64,000 nucleotides of DNA, from NCBI RefSeq assembly GCF_000980895.1, contig NZ_LAZX01000094.1:248001-312000 (forward strand). Direction: 5' to 3'. A program made the translations under genes and the position numbers. This stretch comes from Sphingomonas sp. Ag1 (GTDB taxonomy: Bacteria; Pseudomonadota; Alphaproteobacteria; Sphingomonadales; Sphingomonadaceae). Under the pieces are notes generated by a model that was given only the letters and a program-made list of their open reading frames with translations, did not search any database and had not been told where the DNA came from. Positions 36,145 to 45,655 of this stretch are shown here, one piece after another (the first letter of the stretch is position 1; every line of letters begins with the position of its first letter).

Positions 36145-36218
36145 GTTGAAATTCCTTTCTTTACTATACGCACCCGGCTGGATGGGTCGGGCGGCGCTAC
36201 GGTCGCAAAAGTTGCGCG

Positions 36219-37145
36219 TCAAGGCTCCGTCTTGAAATAATATTCCAGATTGATCGTATCGCTGTTGTTTATGCGTGGCCAGTCCGCCGGCGGCTGGTGC
36301 CTAAACCAGGTATATTGCCGCTTGGCATAGCGGCGGGTGGCGAGCGCGGTCCGCGCCTCCGCTTCATCGCGCGACAGGTCGCCGGCGAGCATCGCTGCAA
36401 TGTCCTCCACCCCGATCGCCCGGCGGACAGGCGCGCTGGGATCGACGTCGCTGCGGGCGAGCAGCGCCGCGACCTCCTCGACCGCCCCGCCATCGAACAT
36501 CGCGCCCAGCCGGGCGTCGATCCGCTGGTTGAGCAGGTCGCGATCGGGCAGCACGATCAGCGGGGCGAGCGTGACGGCGTCGCCGATCCCGCCGCTGCGC
36601 GCGGCCTGCCACCCGGCCAGCGGTCGACCGGTCGAGCGCACCACCTCCAGCGCGCGGGCGATGCGCGCCGTGTCGCCGGGCGCGAGCCGGTCGGCCGCGG
36701 CGGGATCGCGTGATTGCAGCTCGCCATAGGCGATCGCCACGGGCATCGCGCGGATCTCCTCCCGGATCGCAGGATCAATCTCCGGCACGGGCGCGATGCC
36801 GTCGAGCAGCGTGCGAATGTAGAGCCCCGTGCCGCCTGTCAGGATCGGCAGGCGGCCGCTGCCATGCGCCTCCGCGATCACCGCGCGCGCATCCTGCGCC
36901 CAGCGGACCGCCGACCACCCCTCCGCGCCGTCAACATAGCCGTAGAGGCGATGCTCGGCGCGGCGCTCGTCCTCCGGTGAGGGGCGCGCGGTGATGATCG
37001 ACAGGTCGCGATACACCTGGCTCGCATCAGCGTTGATGATGACGCCGCCGGTGCGTTCGGCGAGCGCGAGCGCCAGCGATGACTTGCCGCTGGCCGTCGG
37101 CCCTGCAATGAGCGCCAGCGTCGGAAGGGAGTGCCGTTTGTTCAC
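36219..37145 (-). CDS. miaA: tRNA dimethylallyltransferase
   Basis: A 308-residue MiaA that adds a dimethylallyl group to A37 of UNN-decoding tRNAs. The P-loop is [19 protein letters not shown] (residues 11-29). [40 protein letters not shown] and [15 protein letters not shown] are family signatures. No ATG is available close to the conserved start; the GTG at 37145 ([14 protein letters not shown]) is chosen, with no clear ribosome-binding site. Its first codons overlap by 8 bp the start of the divergent serB gene. Confidence 0.94.
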   Translation of the reverse strand: MNKRHSLPTLALIAGPTASGKSSLALALAERTGGVIINADASQVYRDLSIITARPSPEDERRAEHRLYGYVDGAEGWSAVRWAQDARAVIAEAHGSGRLPILTGGTGLYIRTLLDGIAPVPEIDPAIREEIRAMPVAIAYGELQSRDPAAADRLAPGDTARIARALEVVRSTGRPLAGWQAARSGGIGDAVTLAPLIVLPDRDLLNQRIDARLGAMFDGGAVEEVAALLARSDVDPSAPVRRAIGVEDIAAMLAGDLSRDEAEARTALATRRYAKRQYTWFRHQPPADWPRINNSDTINLEYYFKTEP

Positions 37146-38019
37146 CGCAACGCTGATAGCAGCAGGGCGCCTGTCGCCCCAGACCCTCACGGACGCCGTC
37201 GCGCGCCTGACGGACGCCGGATGTGCGCCCGGGACGCCCGAATGGCTGGACGAGGGTGACGCGGCGGACATTGCGATCACCGCCGACCCGGCTGCCGCAC
37301 GCACCGCGCTGGAGGGTGCAGCTGACGGCGTCGATGTCGTCGTTCAGCCAGCGGCGCGTCGCGAGAAGCGGCTGCTGGTCGCGGACATGGACTCGACCAT
37401 GATCACCGTCGAATGCATCGACGAGCTCGCGGATTACGCCGGGCTGAAGCCGCAGATTGCCGAGATTACAGAGGCGGCAATGCGCGGCGAGCTGGATTTC
37501 GCCGCGGCGCTGGACGCGCGCGTGGCGCTGCTGCGCGGGCTGGATGCGAGCGCGATCGACCGCTGCCGCGCGGAACGCGTGCGGCTGATGCCCGGCGCGG
37601 TCGCGCTGGTGCGCACGATGCGCGCACGCGGCGCGACGACGATCCTGGTGTCGGGTGGGTTCACCGCCTTTGCCGAGCCGGTCGGCGCCGAGATCGGATT
37701 CGACCGCGTGATCGCCAACAAGCTGCTCGTCGCGGAGGGCGCGCTGACCGGCAAGGTGGCGACGCCGATCGTCGATTCCGGTACCAAGGAACGCACGCTG
37801 CGCGAGGCGCGCGCCGCGATGGACCTTCCCGAGGCGGCGACCCTGGCGGTCGGCGATGGGGCCAATGACCTCGCCATGATCGGGATCGCCGGGCTGGGCG
37901 TCGCCTATCGCGCCAAGCCGATCGTCGCGGCGGCGGCGGCGGCGCGGATCGACCATAATGATCTGACCGCGTTGCTCTGGGCGCAGGGCATCCGCCGGCG
38001 CGACTGGATCACTGCCTGA
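37138..38019 (+). CDS. serB: phosphoserine phosphatase
   Basis: A 293-residue HAD-family enzyme, last step of serine synthesis. An N-terminal ACT-like region ([16 protein letters not shown] to about residue 75) is followed by the HAD motifs [22 protein letters not shown] (DxDST), [16 protein letters not shown] and [24 protein letters not shown]. The proposed start is TTG at 37138, preceded by GGAAGGGAG at 7 nt, a strong site that decides the choice. The start overlaps the divergent miaA start. Confidence 0.93.
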   Translation: MFTATLIAAGRLSPQTLTDAVARLTDAGCAPGTPEWLDEGDAADIAITADPAAARTALEGAADGVDVVVQPAARREKRLLVADMDSTMITVECIDELADYAGLKPQIAEITEAAMRGELDFAAALDARVALLRGLDASAIDRCRAERVRLMPGAVALVRTMRARGATTILVSGGFTAFAEPVGAEIGFDRVIANKLLVAEGALTGKVATPIVDSGTKERTLREARAAMDLPEAATLAVGDGANDLAMIGIAGLGVAYRAKPIVAAAAAARIDHNDLTALLWAQGIRRRDWITA

Positions 38020-38094
38020 TCGGCCAAGCCACTGTGCGCCCTTGCGGAATAACACGGCCGGTTCGATAGCGCGGCCTTCCCTGGGGGGCGGGTG

Positions 38095-39294
38095 ATGACG
38101 ACGACCGAACTGTTCCTGGTGGCGATGCTGATCGTCTTCAGCGCGCCCTATCTGCTGTGGCGGGTCGCCCGCACCGATTATTACGCGCCGCTGGTGGTGG
38201 TGCAGATCATCGGCGGCGTCCTGCTCGGGCCCGGGATCCTCGGCGCGCTTTTCCCCGCCTGGCATGCCAGCGTGTTCAACCCTGAGGTCATCACCGCGCT
38301 GAACGGCATCGCCTGGTGGGCGGTGATGCTGTTCGTCTTCGTCGCCGGTGTCGAGCTGGACCTTGGCGCGGCCTGGCAGCATCGCCGCGAGACGCTGGTT
38401 ACCGCGTCCTGCGCGCTGTTCGTGCCGCTGGCGATCGGTTGCGGCGCGGCGCTGCTGCTGCTTGGCTGGCGTGACGGCTGGGCCGGCGCGGAGGGCGCAC
38501 GATGGCAGGTGGTGCTGGGCATCGGCATGGCCTGCGCCGTCACTGCGCTGCCGATCCTGGTGCTGCTGCTGGAGAAGATGGCGGTGCTTCGCCACCCGCT
38601 CGGCCAGCGCATCCTGCGCTATGCCAGCCTCGATGATATCGCGATCTGGGGCGTGCTGGCGCTGATCCTGCTCGATTGGGAGCGGGTCGGGCGGCAGGCG
38701 GGTTTCCTGCTGCTGTTTCCGGTCGCCGCGACGCTGGTCAGGATGGTGATGCGGCGGCTGGCGGAGCCCGATCGCTGGTACGCCAGCCTGATCTGGCTGG
38801 CCGCCTGCGGGCTCGCCGCCGATTGGGCCGGGCTGCATTATATGGTCGGTGCGTTTCTGGCCGGGGCGATCATCGACGCGCGCTGGTTCGATCAGGCGCG
38901 GATGGACCAGTTTCGTGCGACGCTGCTGCTGGCGGTGATGCCGGTCTTCTTCCTCTCCACCGGGCTGCGGACGGACTGGTCGATGGGCGGGGTTGCGGTG
39001 CTGGGCGGCGCGCTGGTGCTGCTGGCGGCGTCCGTTGCCGGGAAGCTGGCCGGGGTTCAGCTTGCCGGGCGGATCCTGAAATGGCCGCGCGGGGAGGCGG
39101 GACTGATCGGGTGGCTGCTGCAGACCAAGGCGCTGATCATGATCATCTTCGCCAACATACTGCTCGACCGCGCGATCATCAGCGCGGAGACGTTCACCGC
39201 GCTGCTGCTGATGGCGGTGCTGAGCACGATGCTGACGACGCCAATGGTCGCCCCCCGGCTGCGGCGCATGGGGATCAGGCCGACCGCCGGCTGA
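38095..39294 (+). CDS. cation:proton antiporter (CPA2 / Kef-type membrane domain)
   Basis: A 399-residue membrane protein with about 12 hydrophobic segments. QIIGGVLLGPGILG and MLFVFVAGVELDLGA in the first third are typical of Na+/H+ or K+/H+ exchangers of the CPA2 family, as is HYMVGAFLAGAIIDARWFDQ. The ASLDDIAIWGVLALILL segment has the Asp-Asp found in the transport core. There is no cytosolic RCK/TrkA-N domain, so it is not a full KefB or KefC. The ion is unknown. The ATG at 38095 follows GGGGGG; a GTG lies one codon earlier. Confidence 0.88.
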   Translation: MTTTELFLVAMLIVFSAPYLLWRVARTDYYAPLVVVQIIGGVLLGPGILGALFPAWHASVFNPEVITALNGIAWWAVMLFVFVAGVELDLGAAWQHRRETLVTASCALFVPLAIGCGAALLLLGWRDGWAGAEGARWQVVLGIGMACAVTALPILVLLLEKMAVLRHPLGQRILRYASLDDIAIWGVLALILLDWERVGRQAGFLLLFPVAATLVRMVMRRLAEPDRWYASLIWLAACGLAADWAGLHYMVGAFLAGAIIDARWFDQARMDQFRATLLLAVMPVFFLSTGLRTDWSMGGVAVLGGALVLLAASVAGKLAGVQLAGRILKWPRGEAGLIGWLLQTKALIMIIFANILLDRAIISAETFTALLLMAVLSTMLTTPMVAPRLRRMGIRPTAG

Positions 39295-39304
39295 TCGCCC
39301 CTCG

Positions 39305-39350
39305 CGCCAGCCATCACCCGCAGGCGGCGGCTGGCGGGTGGTGGCTGGCG
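39305..39350. terminator. bidirectional hairpin between antiporter and GH3 genes
   Basis: A 17-bp stem with one G-U wobble (arm CGCCAGCCATCACCCGC) closes a 12-nt loop, placed exactly between two convergent genes. No U-tract is evident on either side. Confidence 0.55.
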
Positions 39351-39357
39351 GATGGGG

Positions 39358-41637
39358 TCAGGCGAGCAGCTCGAACTGCCCGTGCACGCCCTCTGCCTGC
39401 GCGGACGGCGCGATCCACAGGTCAAAGGTGCCGGGCTCGACCGTCGGCTTCAGGTCGACGCCGATGAACTCCAGATCCGGCCGCCGCAGCGTGAAGGTCA
39501 CGACCTCGCTGGCGCCGGGGGCGAGCGCGATTTTGCGGAATGCCTTCAGCTGGCGAACCGGGCGCGTCGTGCTGCCGATGCGATCGCGGATATAGAGCTG
39601 CACCACTTCTTCGGCGCTACGCTGGCCCTTGTTGGTGATCGTGGCGGAGACAGTCAGCGCACCGTTGCCCCCCATCGTCGCGGGCAGGTTCAGCCCCGAA
39701 TAGGTGATGTCGCCATAGGTGAGCCCGTGGCCGAACGGATAAAGCGCGGTGTTTGGCGCGGTGCGGTAGGTCGCGCGATAGGGCGCAACGGCGTCACCGC
39801 CCGGTCGACCGGTCGGCTTGTGATCGTAATAATAAGGCTGCTGCCCGGATTCATGCGGGAAGCTGACCGGCAGGCGGCCCGACGGGCTATAGGCGCCGAA
39901 CAGCACGTCGGCGATCGCCCGGCCGCTTTCGGAGCCTAGGAACCAGGTGACGAGGATCGCCGGCGCATCCTTCACCGCATCCTGCAGCGCCAGCGCGCGG
40001 CCGTTCTTCAGCAGGACGACGACGGGCTTGCCGGTTTTCGCCACCGCCTCGGCCAGTGCCTGCTGCGCCGCGGGGACGACGATGTCGGTCCGCGACTGTG
40101 CCTCGCCCGACATATTCTCCGCCTCGCCGATCGCGAGCAGCACGACGTCGGCGGCATTGGCGGCGGCGACCGCGGCCTCGATCCCGCCGGGCAGCGGCTC
40201 GTCCACCTTCGACCCGGCTGTCACGGTGACGTTGGACGCGCCAATCACCTCGCGCACACCCTGTGCCAGGTCGATCGACTGGGCATTGTCGCCATAGATC
40301 ACCCAGGGGCCGTTCAGGTCATGCTTGTCGTCCGCAAACGGGCCGATGATCGCGACCTTCTGGCCGGTGCGGGGCAGGGGCAGCAGACTGCCTTCGTTCT
40401 TCAGCAGCACGATCGACTTGCGCGCCGCGTCACGCGCGAGGGCGAGGTGGCTTCTGGTGCGCGTGCGTGCCTGTTCGCGCTTCGCGTCGATGCGGCGGAA
40501 CGGATCGTCGAACAGGCCCAGCCGATGCTTCACCGCCAGCACCCGGCGCACCGCCTGGTCCAGCCGCTCCATCGGCACCAAGCCGTCACGCACCAGACCG
40601 GGGAGGAAGCGGGCGTAATTGTTGCTCTGCATCGACATGTCGACGCCGGCCATGAACGCGATCCGCGCCGCGTCGCGCGAATCCTTGGCAAAGCCGTGCG
40701 CGATCATCTCCTCGTCGCCGGTGTAATCCCCGACGACGATCCCTTCGAAGCCCCATTCCTGGCGCAGCAGCGTGTCGAGCAGCCACGGATTGCCATGCGC
40801 CGGCACGCCCGAAATCTCGTTGAAGGACGCCATGGCGCTCAGCGCGCCGGCATCGAACCCGGCCTTGTACGGCGGCAGGTACACCTCGCGCAGCGTGCGT
40901 TCGGACACGTCGACCGTATTATAGTCGAGCCCGCCTTCCGCCGCGCCATAAGCGGCGAAATGCTTGACGCACGCCATCATCGCGTCCTGCGCGGTGAGAT
41001 CCCGTCCCTGAAAGCCCTTCACCCGCGCCGCGGCGAACAGCATGCCGAGCCGGACGTCCTCGCCCGCCCCCTCCATCGTGCGGCCCCATCGCTGGTCGCG
41101 CGAAATGTCGACCATCGGGCAGAAGGTCCAGTCGAGCCCGGCCGCGGTCGCCTCCACCGCGGCGATCCGGGCGGTCTGTTCGGCAAGTGCGGGATCGAAG
41201 CTCGCCGCCTCGGCCAGCGGCACGGGGAAGATGGTGCGATAGCCGTGGATGATGTCGGCGGCGAAGATCAGCGGGATCTTCAGCCGCGATTCGCGCATCA
41301 CCGCGCGCTGCATGCGCTGCGCCATCCGCGCGCCATTGCCGTTGAAGACGCCGGTGATCTTTCCCGCAACGGCATCCGCCAGCTGCGTCTCGAAGGTGGT
41401 GGTGCCGGTCGACGGCGGGTTCAGCGCGGTGGCGATCCCGCCCGCCCAGGCAGCGACCATCAGGTCGAGCTGTCCGGCCTTTTCCTCGATCGTCATGCGC
41501 GGCAGCAATGCGTCGACCGCTGCCGGAATCGTCAGGTTGGGGGATTGCAGCAATGCGCGCGCCGGGCTTGCCGCCCATGCCATGATTGCACCCGCTCCGC
41601 CTAATGCGGCGCGCCGCGACACCCGATGATCGACCAT
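39358..41637 (-). CDS. bglX: Tat-exported GH3 beta-glucosidase, BglX-like
   Basis: A 759-residue glycoside hydrolase family 3 enzyme. The N-terminus VSRRAALGGAGAIMAWAASPARA is a twin-arginine signal. The GH3 N-domain has KIPLIFAADIIHGYRTIFPVPLAEAASFDP, MMACVKHFAAYGAAEGG and the nucleophile Asp304 in GFEGIVVGDYTGDEE. The C-domain and a fibronectin III-like end (GQRSAEEVVQLYIRD, FRKIALAPGASEVVTFTL) complete the BglX layout. It releases glucose from beta-gluco-oligosaccharides in the periplasm. The divergent LacI-GH144 gene pair and shared palindromes suggest a joint beta-glucan role. ATG 41637 has a GGGGAGG box. Confidence 0.92.
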   Translation of the reverse strand: MVDHRVSRRAALGGAGAIMAWAASPARALLQSPNLTIPAAVDALLPRMTIEEKAGQLDLMVAAWAGGIATALNPPSTGTTTFETQLADAVAGKITGVFNGNGARMAQRMQRAVMRESRLKIPLIFAADIIHGYRTIFPVPLAEAASFDPALAEQTARIAAVEATAAGLDWTFCPMVDISRDQRWGRTMEGAGEDVRLGMLFAAARVKGFQGRDLTAQDAMMACVKHFAAYGAAEGGLDYNTVDVSERTLREVYLPPYKAGFDAGALSAMASFNEISGVPAHGNPWLLDTLLRQEWGFEGIVVGDYTGDEEMIAHGFAKDSRDAARIAFMAGVDMSMQSNNYARFLPGLVRDGLVPMERLDQAVRRVLAVKHRLGLFDDPFRRIDAKREQARTRTRSHLALARDAARKSIVLLKNEGSLLPLPRTGQKVAIIGPFADDKHDLNGPWVIYGDNAQSIDLAQGVREVIGASNVTVTAGSKVDEPLPGGIEAAVAAANAADVVLLAIGEAENMSGEAQSRTDIVVPAAQQALAEAVAKTGKPVVVLLKNGRALALQDAVKDAPAILVTWFLGSESGRAIADVLFGAYSPSGRLPVSFPHESGQQPYYYDHKPTGRPGGDAVAPYRATYRTAPNTALYPFGHGLTYGDITYSGLNLPATMGGNGALTVSATITNKGQRSAEEVVQLYIRDRIGSTTRPVRQLKAFRKIALAPGASEVVTFTLRRPDLEFIGVDLKPTVEPGTFDLWIAPSAQAEGVHGQFELLA

Positions 41638-41677
41638 TTTCCTCCCCTTCACGGCGCAAAGCAGCACGTGGTCAAAA

Positions 41678-41691
41678 TGAGAACGTTCACA
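41678..41691. promoter_or_regulatory. candidate LacI-family operator 1 (GH3 side)
   Basis: TGAGAACGTTCACA: a perfect 8-bp palindrome GAACGTTC with the central CG typical of LacI-family sites, extended to 14 bp with one mismatched pair. It lies 41 bp upstream of the GH3 start codon. Confidence 0.45.
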
Positions 41692-41726
41692 ATTGCGCTC
41701 GGACGTGGATTGCCGTTGACGCCTTT

Positions 41727-41738
41727 GTAACCGGTTAC
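41727..41738. promoter_or_regulatory. candidate LacI-family operator 2 (lacI side)
   Basis: GTAACCGGTTAC is a perfect 12-bp palindrome with a central CG, the hallmark of LacI-family operators. It lies 45 bp upstream of the regulator's start and directly after a TTGACG that could be a -35 element, so binding would block transcription of the regulator and GH144 genes. Confidence 0.65.
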
Positions 41739-41782
41739 GTAGACGGCACGGCCATCAGGTTGCAAGTTTGAGGGGGCGAGCA

Positions 41783-42766
41783 ATGGCCGGAGCCACGATC
41801 CGCGACGTCGCGCGGCGGGCCGAAGTATCGGTGGCGTCGGTGTCGCGCGCGCTGAACAACCTTGCCAATGTCCACCCGGACACGCGCGCCCGTGTCCTCG
41901 CCGCGGCGAAGGAGCTTGGCTATGTCCCGCATGCCGGCGCCCGCAGCCTGAGCCTGGCGCGCACCCATGCGATCGGCGTCGTCCTGCCCGATCTTCATGG
42001 CGAGTTTTTCTCCGAACTGGTCCGCGGGCTTGATCGCGAGGCGAGCGCGCGCGGCTACCATCTGCTGCTGTCCAACATCCATGCCGATCACGATCATGCG
42101 ACCAAGGCGCTGCGCACGATGCACGGGCGGGTCGATGGTCTCGTCGTGATGGCGCCCTATGCCGGCTCGGTCGCGATCGAGGATCTTCTGCCGCCCACGC
42201 TGCCGACGGTGATGATCAACACGCCGCGCGCACACGATGGGGTAAGCCTGCGGATCGACAATCGGGCCGGCGCAGAGGCGATGGCGCGGCATCTCGCGGC
42301 GCTCGGCCGCAAACGGATCGTGCATATCACCGGGCCTGATGGGAACACCGACGCGCAGGAGCGGTTGGACGGTTTCCGTGCCGCTTTGCCAAAGGACATC
42401 GATCTTGTTGTCGTTCCCGGCGATTTCACCGAACCGTCGGGCGAGGCCGCGATCGCGCGTCTGCACGATGACGGGGTCGCCTTTGACGCCGTTTTTGCGG
42501 GCAATGACCTGATGGCCGTGGGTGTGCTTCGCGCGCTGCACCAGACCGGCCGCGCGGTGCCGCAGGATGTCGCCGTGTGCGGCTTCGACGACGTGCCGCT
42601 TGCAGGCTATCTGTCGCTCACCACCATTCGCGTGCACATGACCGCAGTCGGTGCGCGCGCGGCGGCGCGGCTGATCGATGCGCTGGAGGGTTGCGACACG
42701 GGCGCAGCCGATGAATGGATCACCCCCGAGCTGGTCGTGCGGGCCACCACGGTAACGGAGTCGTGA
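41783..42766 (+). CDS. LacI family transcriptional regulator
   Basis: A 327-residue repressor. The N-terminal HTH reads ATIRDVARRAEVSVASVSRALNNLANVHPDTRARVLAAAKELGYVPHAGARSL, followed by the hinge and a periplasmic-binding-like sensor domain (IGVVLPDLHGEFFSELVRGL, VVMAPYAGS, DNRAGAEAMARHLAALGRKRIVHITGP, VCGFDDVPLAGYLSLTTIRV). The effector is unknown but likely a glucan-derived sugar given the flanking hydrolases. The next gene starts directly after its stop codon. A palindrome at 41727-41738 is probably its own operator. Confidence 0.95.
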   Translation: MAGATIRDVARRAEVSVASVSRALNNLANVHPDTRARVLAAAKELGYVPHAGARSLSLARTHAIGVVLPDLHGEFFSELVRGLDREASARGYHLLLSNIHADHDHATKALRTMHGRVDGLVVMAPYAGSVAIEDLLPPTLPTVMINTPRAHDGVSLRIDNRAGAEAMARHLAALGRKRIVHITGPDGNTDAQERLDGFRAALPKDIDLVVVPGDFTEPSGEAAIARLHDDGVAFDAVFAGNDLMAVGVLRALHQTGRAVPQDVAVCGFDDVPLAGYLSLTTIRVHMTAVGARAAARLIDALEGCDTGAADEWITPELVVRATTVTES

Positions 42767-44200
42767 ATGCTTGATCGTCGCCTGTTTCTCGCGAACGCGT
42801 CTCTCGGGCTCGCGGGGATGGTGGCGGGGTGCAAGGATCCGGCGGTACCGCTCAGCATCGGCGCCGCGGCGCCCGCGCTGCCGCTGCCGGATTTCTATGC
42901 CGAGATCGAATATCGCACCTTTCGCTATTTCCGCGACACGGTGAACCCGCTGAACGGGCTGGTGCCCGAACGCTGGCCATCGCCCAGCGCGGGGAGCATC
43001 GCGGCGGTCGGCTGCGCGCTGACGATCTGGCCGATCGCGGTCGCGCGCGGCTGGATCAAGCGAGACCTGGCGCGGGACCTGACGCTGGCGACGCTGCGCT
43101 TTTTCGACAGCGCGCCTCAAGGCGACGACGCCGAGGGGATGAGCGGCAACCGCGGCTTCTTCTATCGCATGCTCGACATGAAGACCGGCGTGCGGCGCGG
43201 CAAGGCGGAGATTTCCAGCGTCGACCATGCCCTGCTCAACATGGGGATGCTGTTCGCCGCCGGCTGGTGGACCGGCGACACGCCGGAGGAGCAGGAAATC
43301 CGGCGGCTCGGCGTCGACATCGCGGATCGGGCCGAATGGCTGTGGATGCAGAATGGCGGCACCGCGATTGCACGCGCGTGGCGGCCCGAAAGCGGCTTCG
43401 GCAAGGAAGGCGTCGAGGGCTATGGCAATGGCATGGCGGCGGTGCTGCTGTCGCTGGGTTCAGGCCGGCACCCGGCGGAGGATGGCGCGTGGGAGGCATG
43501 GTGCGCGCCGTACGTGCGCTACTGGCGCGGCGAGGGCGAAACCCGCCATCTCGCCTATGGTCCGCTGACCGGCCATCAGCACAGCCATATGTGGATCGAC
43601 TTCCGCGGCATCCGCGACACGGTGATGCGCGGCGCGGGGTTCGATTATCATGAGAACAGCCGCCGCGCGACCTACGCCAACCGCGCGTATTGCATCAGCA
43701 ACCCGATGAAATGGGACGGCTATTCCGCCGACCTGTGGGGCATTGCCGAAAGCGAGGGGCCGGGCGCGTTCAGCCTGCCGTTCAAGGGCGAGAAGCGCAC
43801 CTTCTACGGCTATGGCCCCCGCGGTCCGCTCGATCAGCCCGGCGAGCGCGACGACGGGACGATCGCGGCGACCGCGGCGCTCGGCAGCCTGCCGTTTGCG
43901 TCGGAAATCGTGATCCCCGCCGCACGCGCGCTGACGGCGGTGCCGGGGCTTTACCGCGAATATGGCCTGCTCGGCGGGTACAATCGCAGCTTCCGCTACA
44001 CCGACCAAAAGGTCACGACCGGCAACGTCAGCGCCGAAAACGGCTGGATGGCGCGCGACTATCTGGCGCTGGGGCAGGCGCCGGTCATCATCCAGGCCGG
44101 CAATTACCGCGACGAATTCGTCTGGAAGGTGATGCGCAAGTCGCCCGTGCTTCGGCGCGGGCTCCAGCGCGCCGGGTTCACCGGCGGATGGCTGAAGTAG
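42767..44200 (+). CDS. GH144/glucoamylase-like (PF10091) lipoprotein
   Basis: A 477-residue protein with a lipoprotein signal (LFLANASLGLAGMVAGC, lipobox Cys at residue 22). The domain begins DFYAEIEYRTFRYFRDTVNPLNGLVPERWPSP and contains GNRGFFYRMLDMKTGVRRGKAEISSVDHALL, GYGNGMAAVLLSLGS, THLAYGPLTGHQHSHMWIDFRGIRD-like and GYGPRGPLDQPGERDDGTIAATAALGSLPFA. This matches the glucoamylase-like family that includes GH144 beta-1,2-glucanases. Specificity for beta-1,2-glucan is inferred, not shown. The ATG abuts the LacI stop codon. Confidence 0.85.
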   Translation: MLDRRLFLANASLGLAGMVAGCKDPAVPLSIGAAAPALPLPDFYAEIEYRTFRYFRDTVNPLNGLVPERWPSPSAGSIAAVGCALTIWPIAVARGWIKRDLARDLTLATLRFFDSAPQGDDAEGMSGNRGFFYRMLDMKTGVRRGKAEISSVDHALLNMGMLFAAGWWTGDTPEEQEIRRLGVDIADRAEWLWMQNGGTAIARAWRPESGFGKEGVEGYGNGMAAVLLSLGSGRHPAEDGAWEAWCAPYVRYWRGEGETRHLAYGPLTGHQHSHMWIDFRGIRDTVMRGAGFDYHENSRRATYANRAYCISNPMKWDGYSADLWGIAESEGPGAFSLPFKGEKRTFYGYGPRGPLDQPGERDDGTIAATAALGSLPFASEIVIPAARALTAVPGLYREYGLLGGYNRSFRYTDQKVTTGNVSAENGWMARDYLALGQAPVIIQAGNYRDEFVWKVMRKSPVLRRGLQRAGFTGGWLK

Positions 44201-44292
44201 CCGCAGCGACGTTCAACCGCTCCGCCATTTCCCGTAACGCTGTCGCAAAAGCGATTCGGCAACGACCATTCCAATAACGGCAGGGGAGAAGG

Positions 44293-45075
44293 ATGATGCG
44301 GGCTATACCAGCGGTAACCGCGCGGCTCGACGGGGCAGGGGCAATCGTGACCGGCGCCGGCAGCGGCATGGGGCGCGCCACCGCCGTCCTGCTCGCGCGT
44401 GCGGGCGCAAAGGTGGCGGTCACCGACGTGACGCTCGACAATGCCAAGGCGGTCGCTGACGAGATTGTGGCGGAGGGGCTGTCGGCGCAGCCCTGGTCAT
44501 GCGACGTGGCGGATCCAGCCGCGATCTCCCGCGTGGTGGAGGAAAGCGCAGCCGCCTTTGGCGACCTCTCCATCATCGTCAACAATGCGGGCATCTCCGC
44601 CAACCTGTCGATCGACGACCCCGATTATGAGGCGCAATGGGACCGGCACCTCGCCATTCTGCTGACCGCGCAGCAGCGGATGATCCGCGCGGCGCTGCCG
44701 CACCTGCGCAAGGCGGCGAACCCGCGCATCGTCAACATCGCCTCGACCGAGGGGCTGGGCGCGACGGCGGGGTTCAGCGCCTATTCCGCCGCCAAGGCCG
44801 GCGTCATCGGCTTGACGCGTAGCCTGGCGGTGGAGCTGGGCAAGTCCGGCATCACGGTCAATTGCATCTGCCCCGGCCCGATCGAGACGGGCATGACGCA
44901 GGGCATCCCCGACGAGGCGAAGCAGGTCTATGCCGCCCGCCGCACCGCGCTGCGCCGCTATGGCCTGCCCGAGGAAGTGGCGTTCATGACCGCCAGCCTG
45001 TGCGCGCCCGCGGCCAGCTTCGTCACCGGGGCGATAATTCCGGTCGATGGCGGCCTGATGGCGCGCAACGCCTGA
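44293..45075 (+). CDS. SDR family oxidoreductase
   Basis: A 260-residue classical short-chain dehydrogenase: GAIVTGAGSGMGRATAVLLARAGAKVAVTDV (TGxxxGxG), NNAGISANLS, the catalytic SAYSAAKAGVIGL with Ser upstream (IASTEG), and the C-terminal ASFVTGAIIPVDGGLMA. Asp at the end of the second strand (VAVTDV) predicts NAD(H) preference. The substrate is unknown. It begins 92 bp after the GH144 gene and could be cotranscribed with the glucan locus. The start is ATG 44293, or 44296 one codon on. Confidence 0.9.
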   Translation: MMRAIPAVTARLDGAGAIVTGAGSGMGRATAVLLARAGAKVAVTDVTLDNAKAVADEIVAEGLSAQPWSCDVADPAAISRVVEESAAAFGDLSIIVNNAGISANLSIDDPDYEAQWDRHLAILLTAQQRMIRAALPHLRKAANPRIVNIASTEGLGATAGFSAYSAAKAGVIGLTRSLAVELGKSGITVNCICPGPIETGMTQGIPDEAKQVYAARRTALRRYGLPEEVAFMTASLCAPAASFVTGAIIPVDGGLMARNA

Positions 45076-45111
45076 GCGCCGCGCCGACGGGGCGGCGGCG
45101 GGGAGGGCGGG

Positions 45112-45543
45112 TCAGCCGACCGCCTTCTTCGCCGCCTGCTCCACCCGCTCGCGCGAGGCAAGCATCAGGGTCGAACTGGCCTTGGCGAGCACCTTGCCGC
45201 TGGCATCCGTCAGCCGCCCTTCGAAGAAGCAGGTGCTGCGCCCGCGCCGCTCGACCCAGCCTTCGGCCACGACCAGGCCGGGGCGTGCAGGGGCGAAGAA
45301 ACTGACTTTCAGTTCCAGCGTCATCGGCGACACATCCGGTCCGCCCATAGCGATCGCGGCGTGCGCCATCGCCGCATCGATCCATCCGGTGACGAACCCG
45401 CCCTGCACGACACCGCCCGAATGGCACATGTGCGTGCCCGCCTGATATTCCAGCGTCGCGCGGCCTTCGGGGTTCATCTCGACCACCCGCACCAGCCCCA
45501 ATGTGCGGCTCAATTCATGGATCGATGGATCCTGATCAGCCAT
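45112..45543 (-). CDS. PaaI-family hotdog thioesterase
   Basis: A 143-residue hotdog-fold protein. HSGGVVQGGFVTGWIDAAMAHAAIA is the helix and active-site region of PaaI-like acyl-CoA thioesterases, followed by the strands LELKVSFFAPARPGLVVAEGWVERRGRSTCFFEGRLTD. It probably hydrolyses an aromatic or medium-chain acyl-CoA; the substrate is unknown. The ATG at 45543 is chosen; the frame reaches 45609. It is convergent with the SDR gene. Confidence 0.88.
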   Translation of the reverse strand: MADQDPSIHELSRTLGLVRVVEMNPEGRATLEYQAGTHMCHSGGVVQGGFVTGWIDAAMAHAAIAMGGPDVSPMTLELKVSFFAPARPGLVVAEGWVERRGRSTCFFEGRLTDASGKVLAKASSTLMLASRERVEQAAKKAVG

Positions 45544-45655
45544 GCGCCTCGCTCTCCTGCTCGTTCTTGTGTCTTCGCCCACCGTGTCGAGCGATGCGGC
45601 CGGACGCAAGCGCGCACCTCAGCCACCAACCCGAGTGGCACGGGCAGACGGCGGA

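Noticed and set aside
40321..41604. 427-codon plus-strand frame opposite the GH3 gene
   Set aside because: Shadow of the GH3 coding strand; no domain pattern and no ribosome-binding site.
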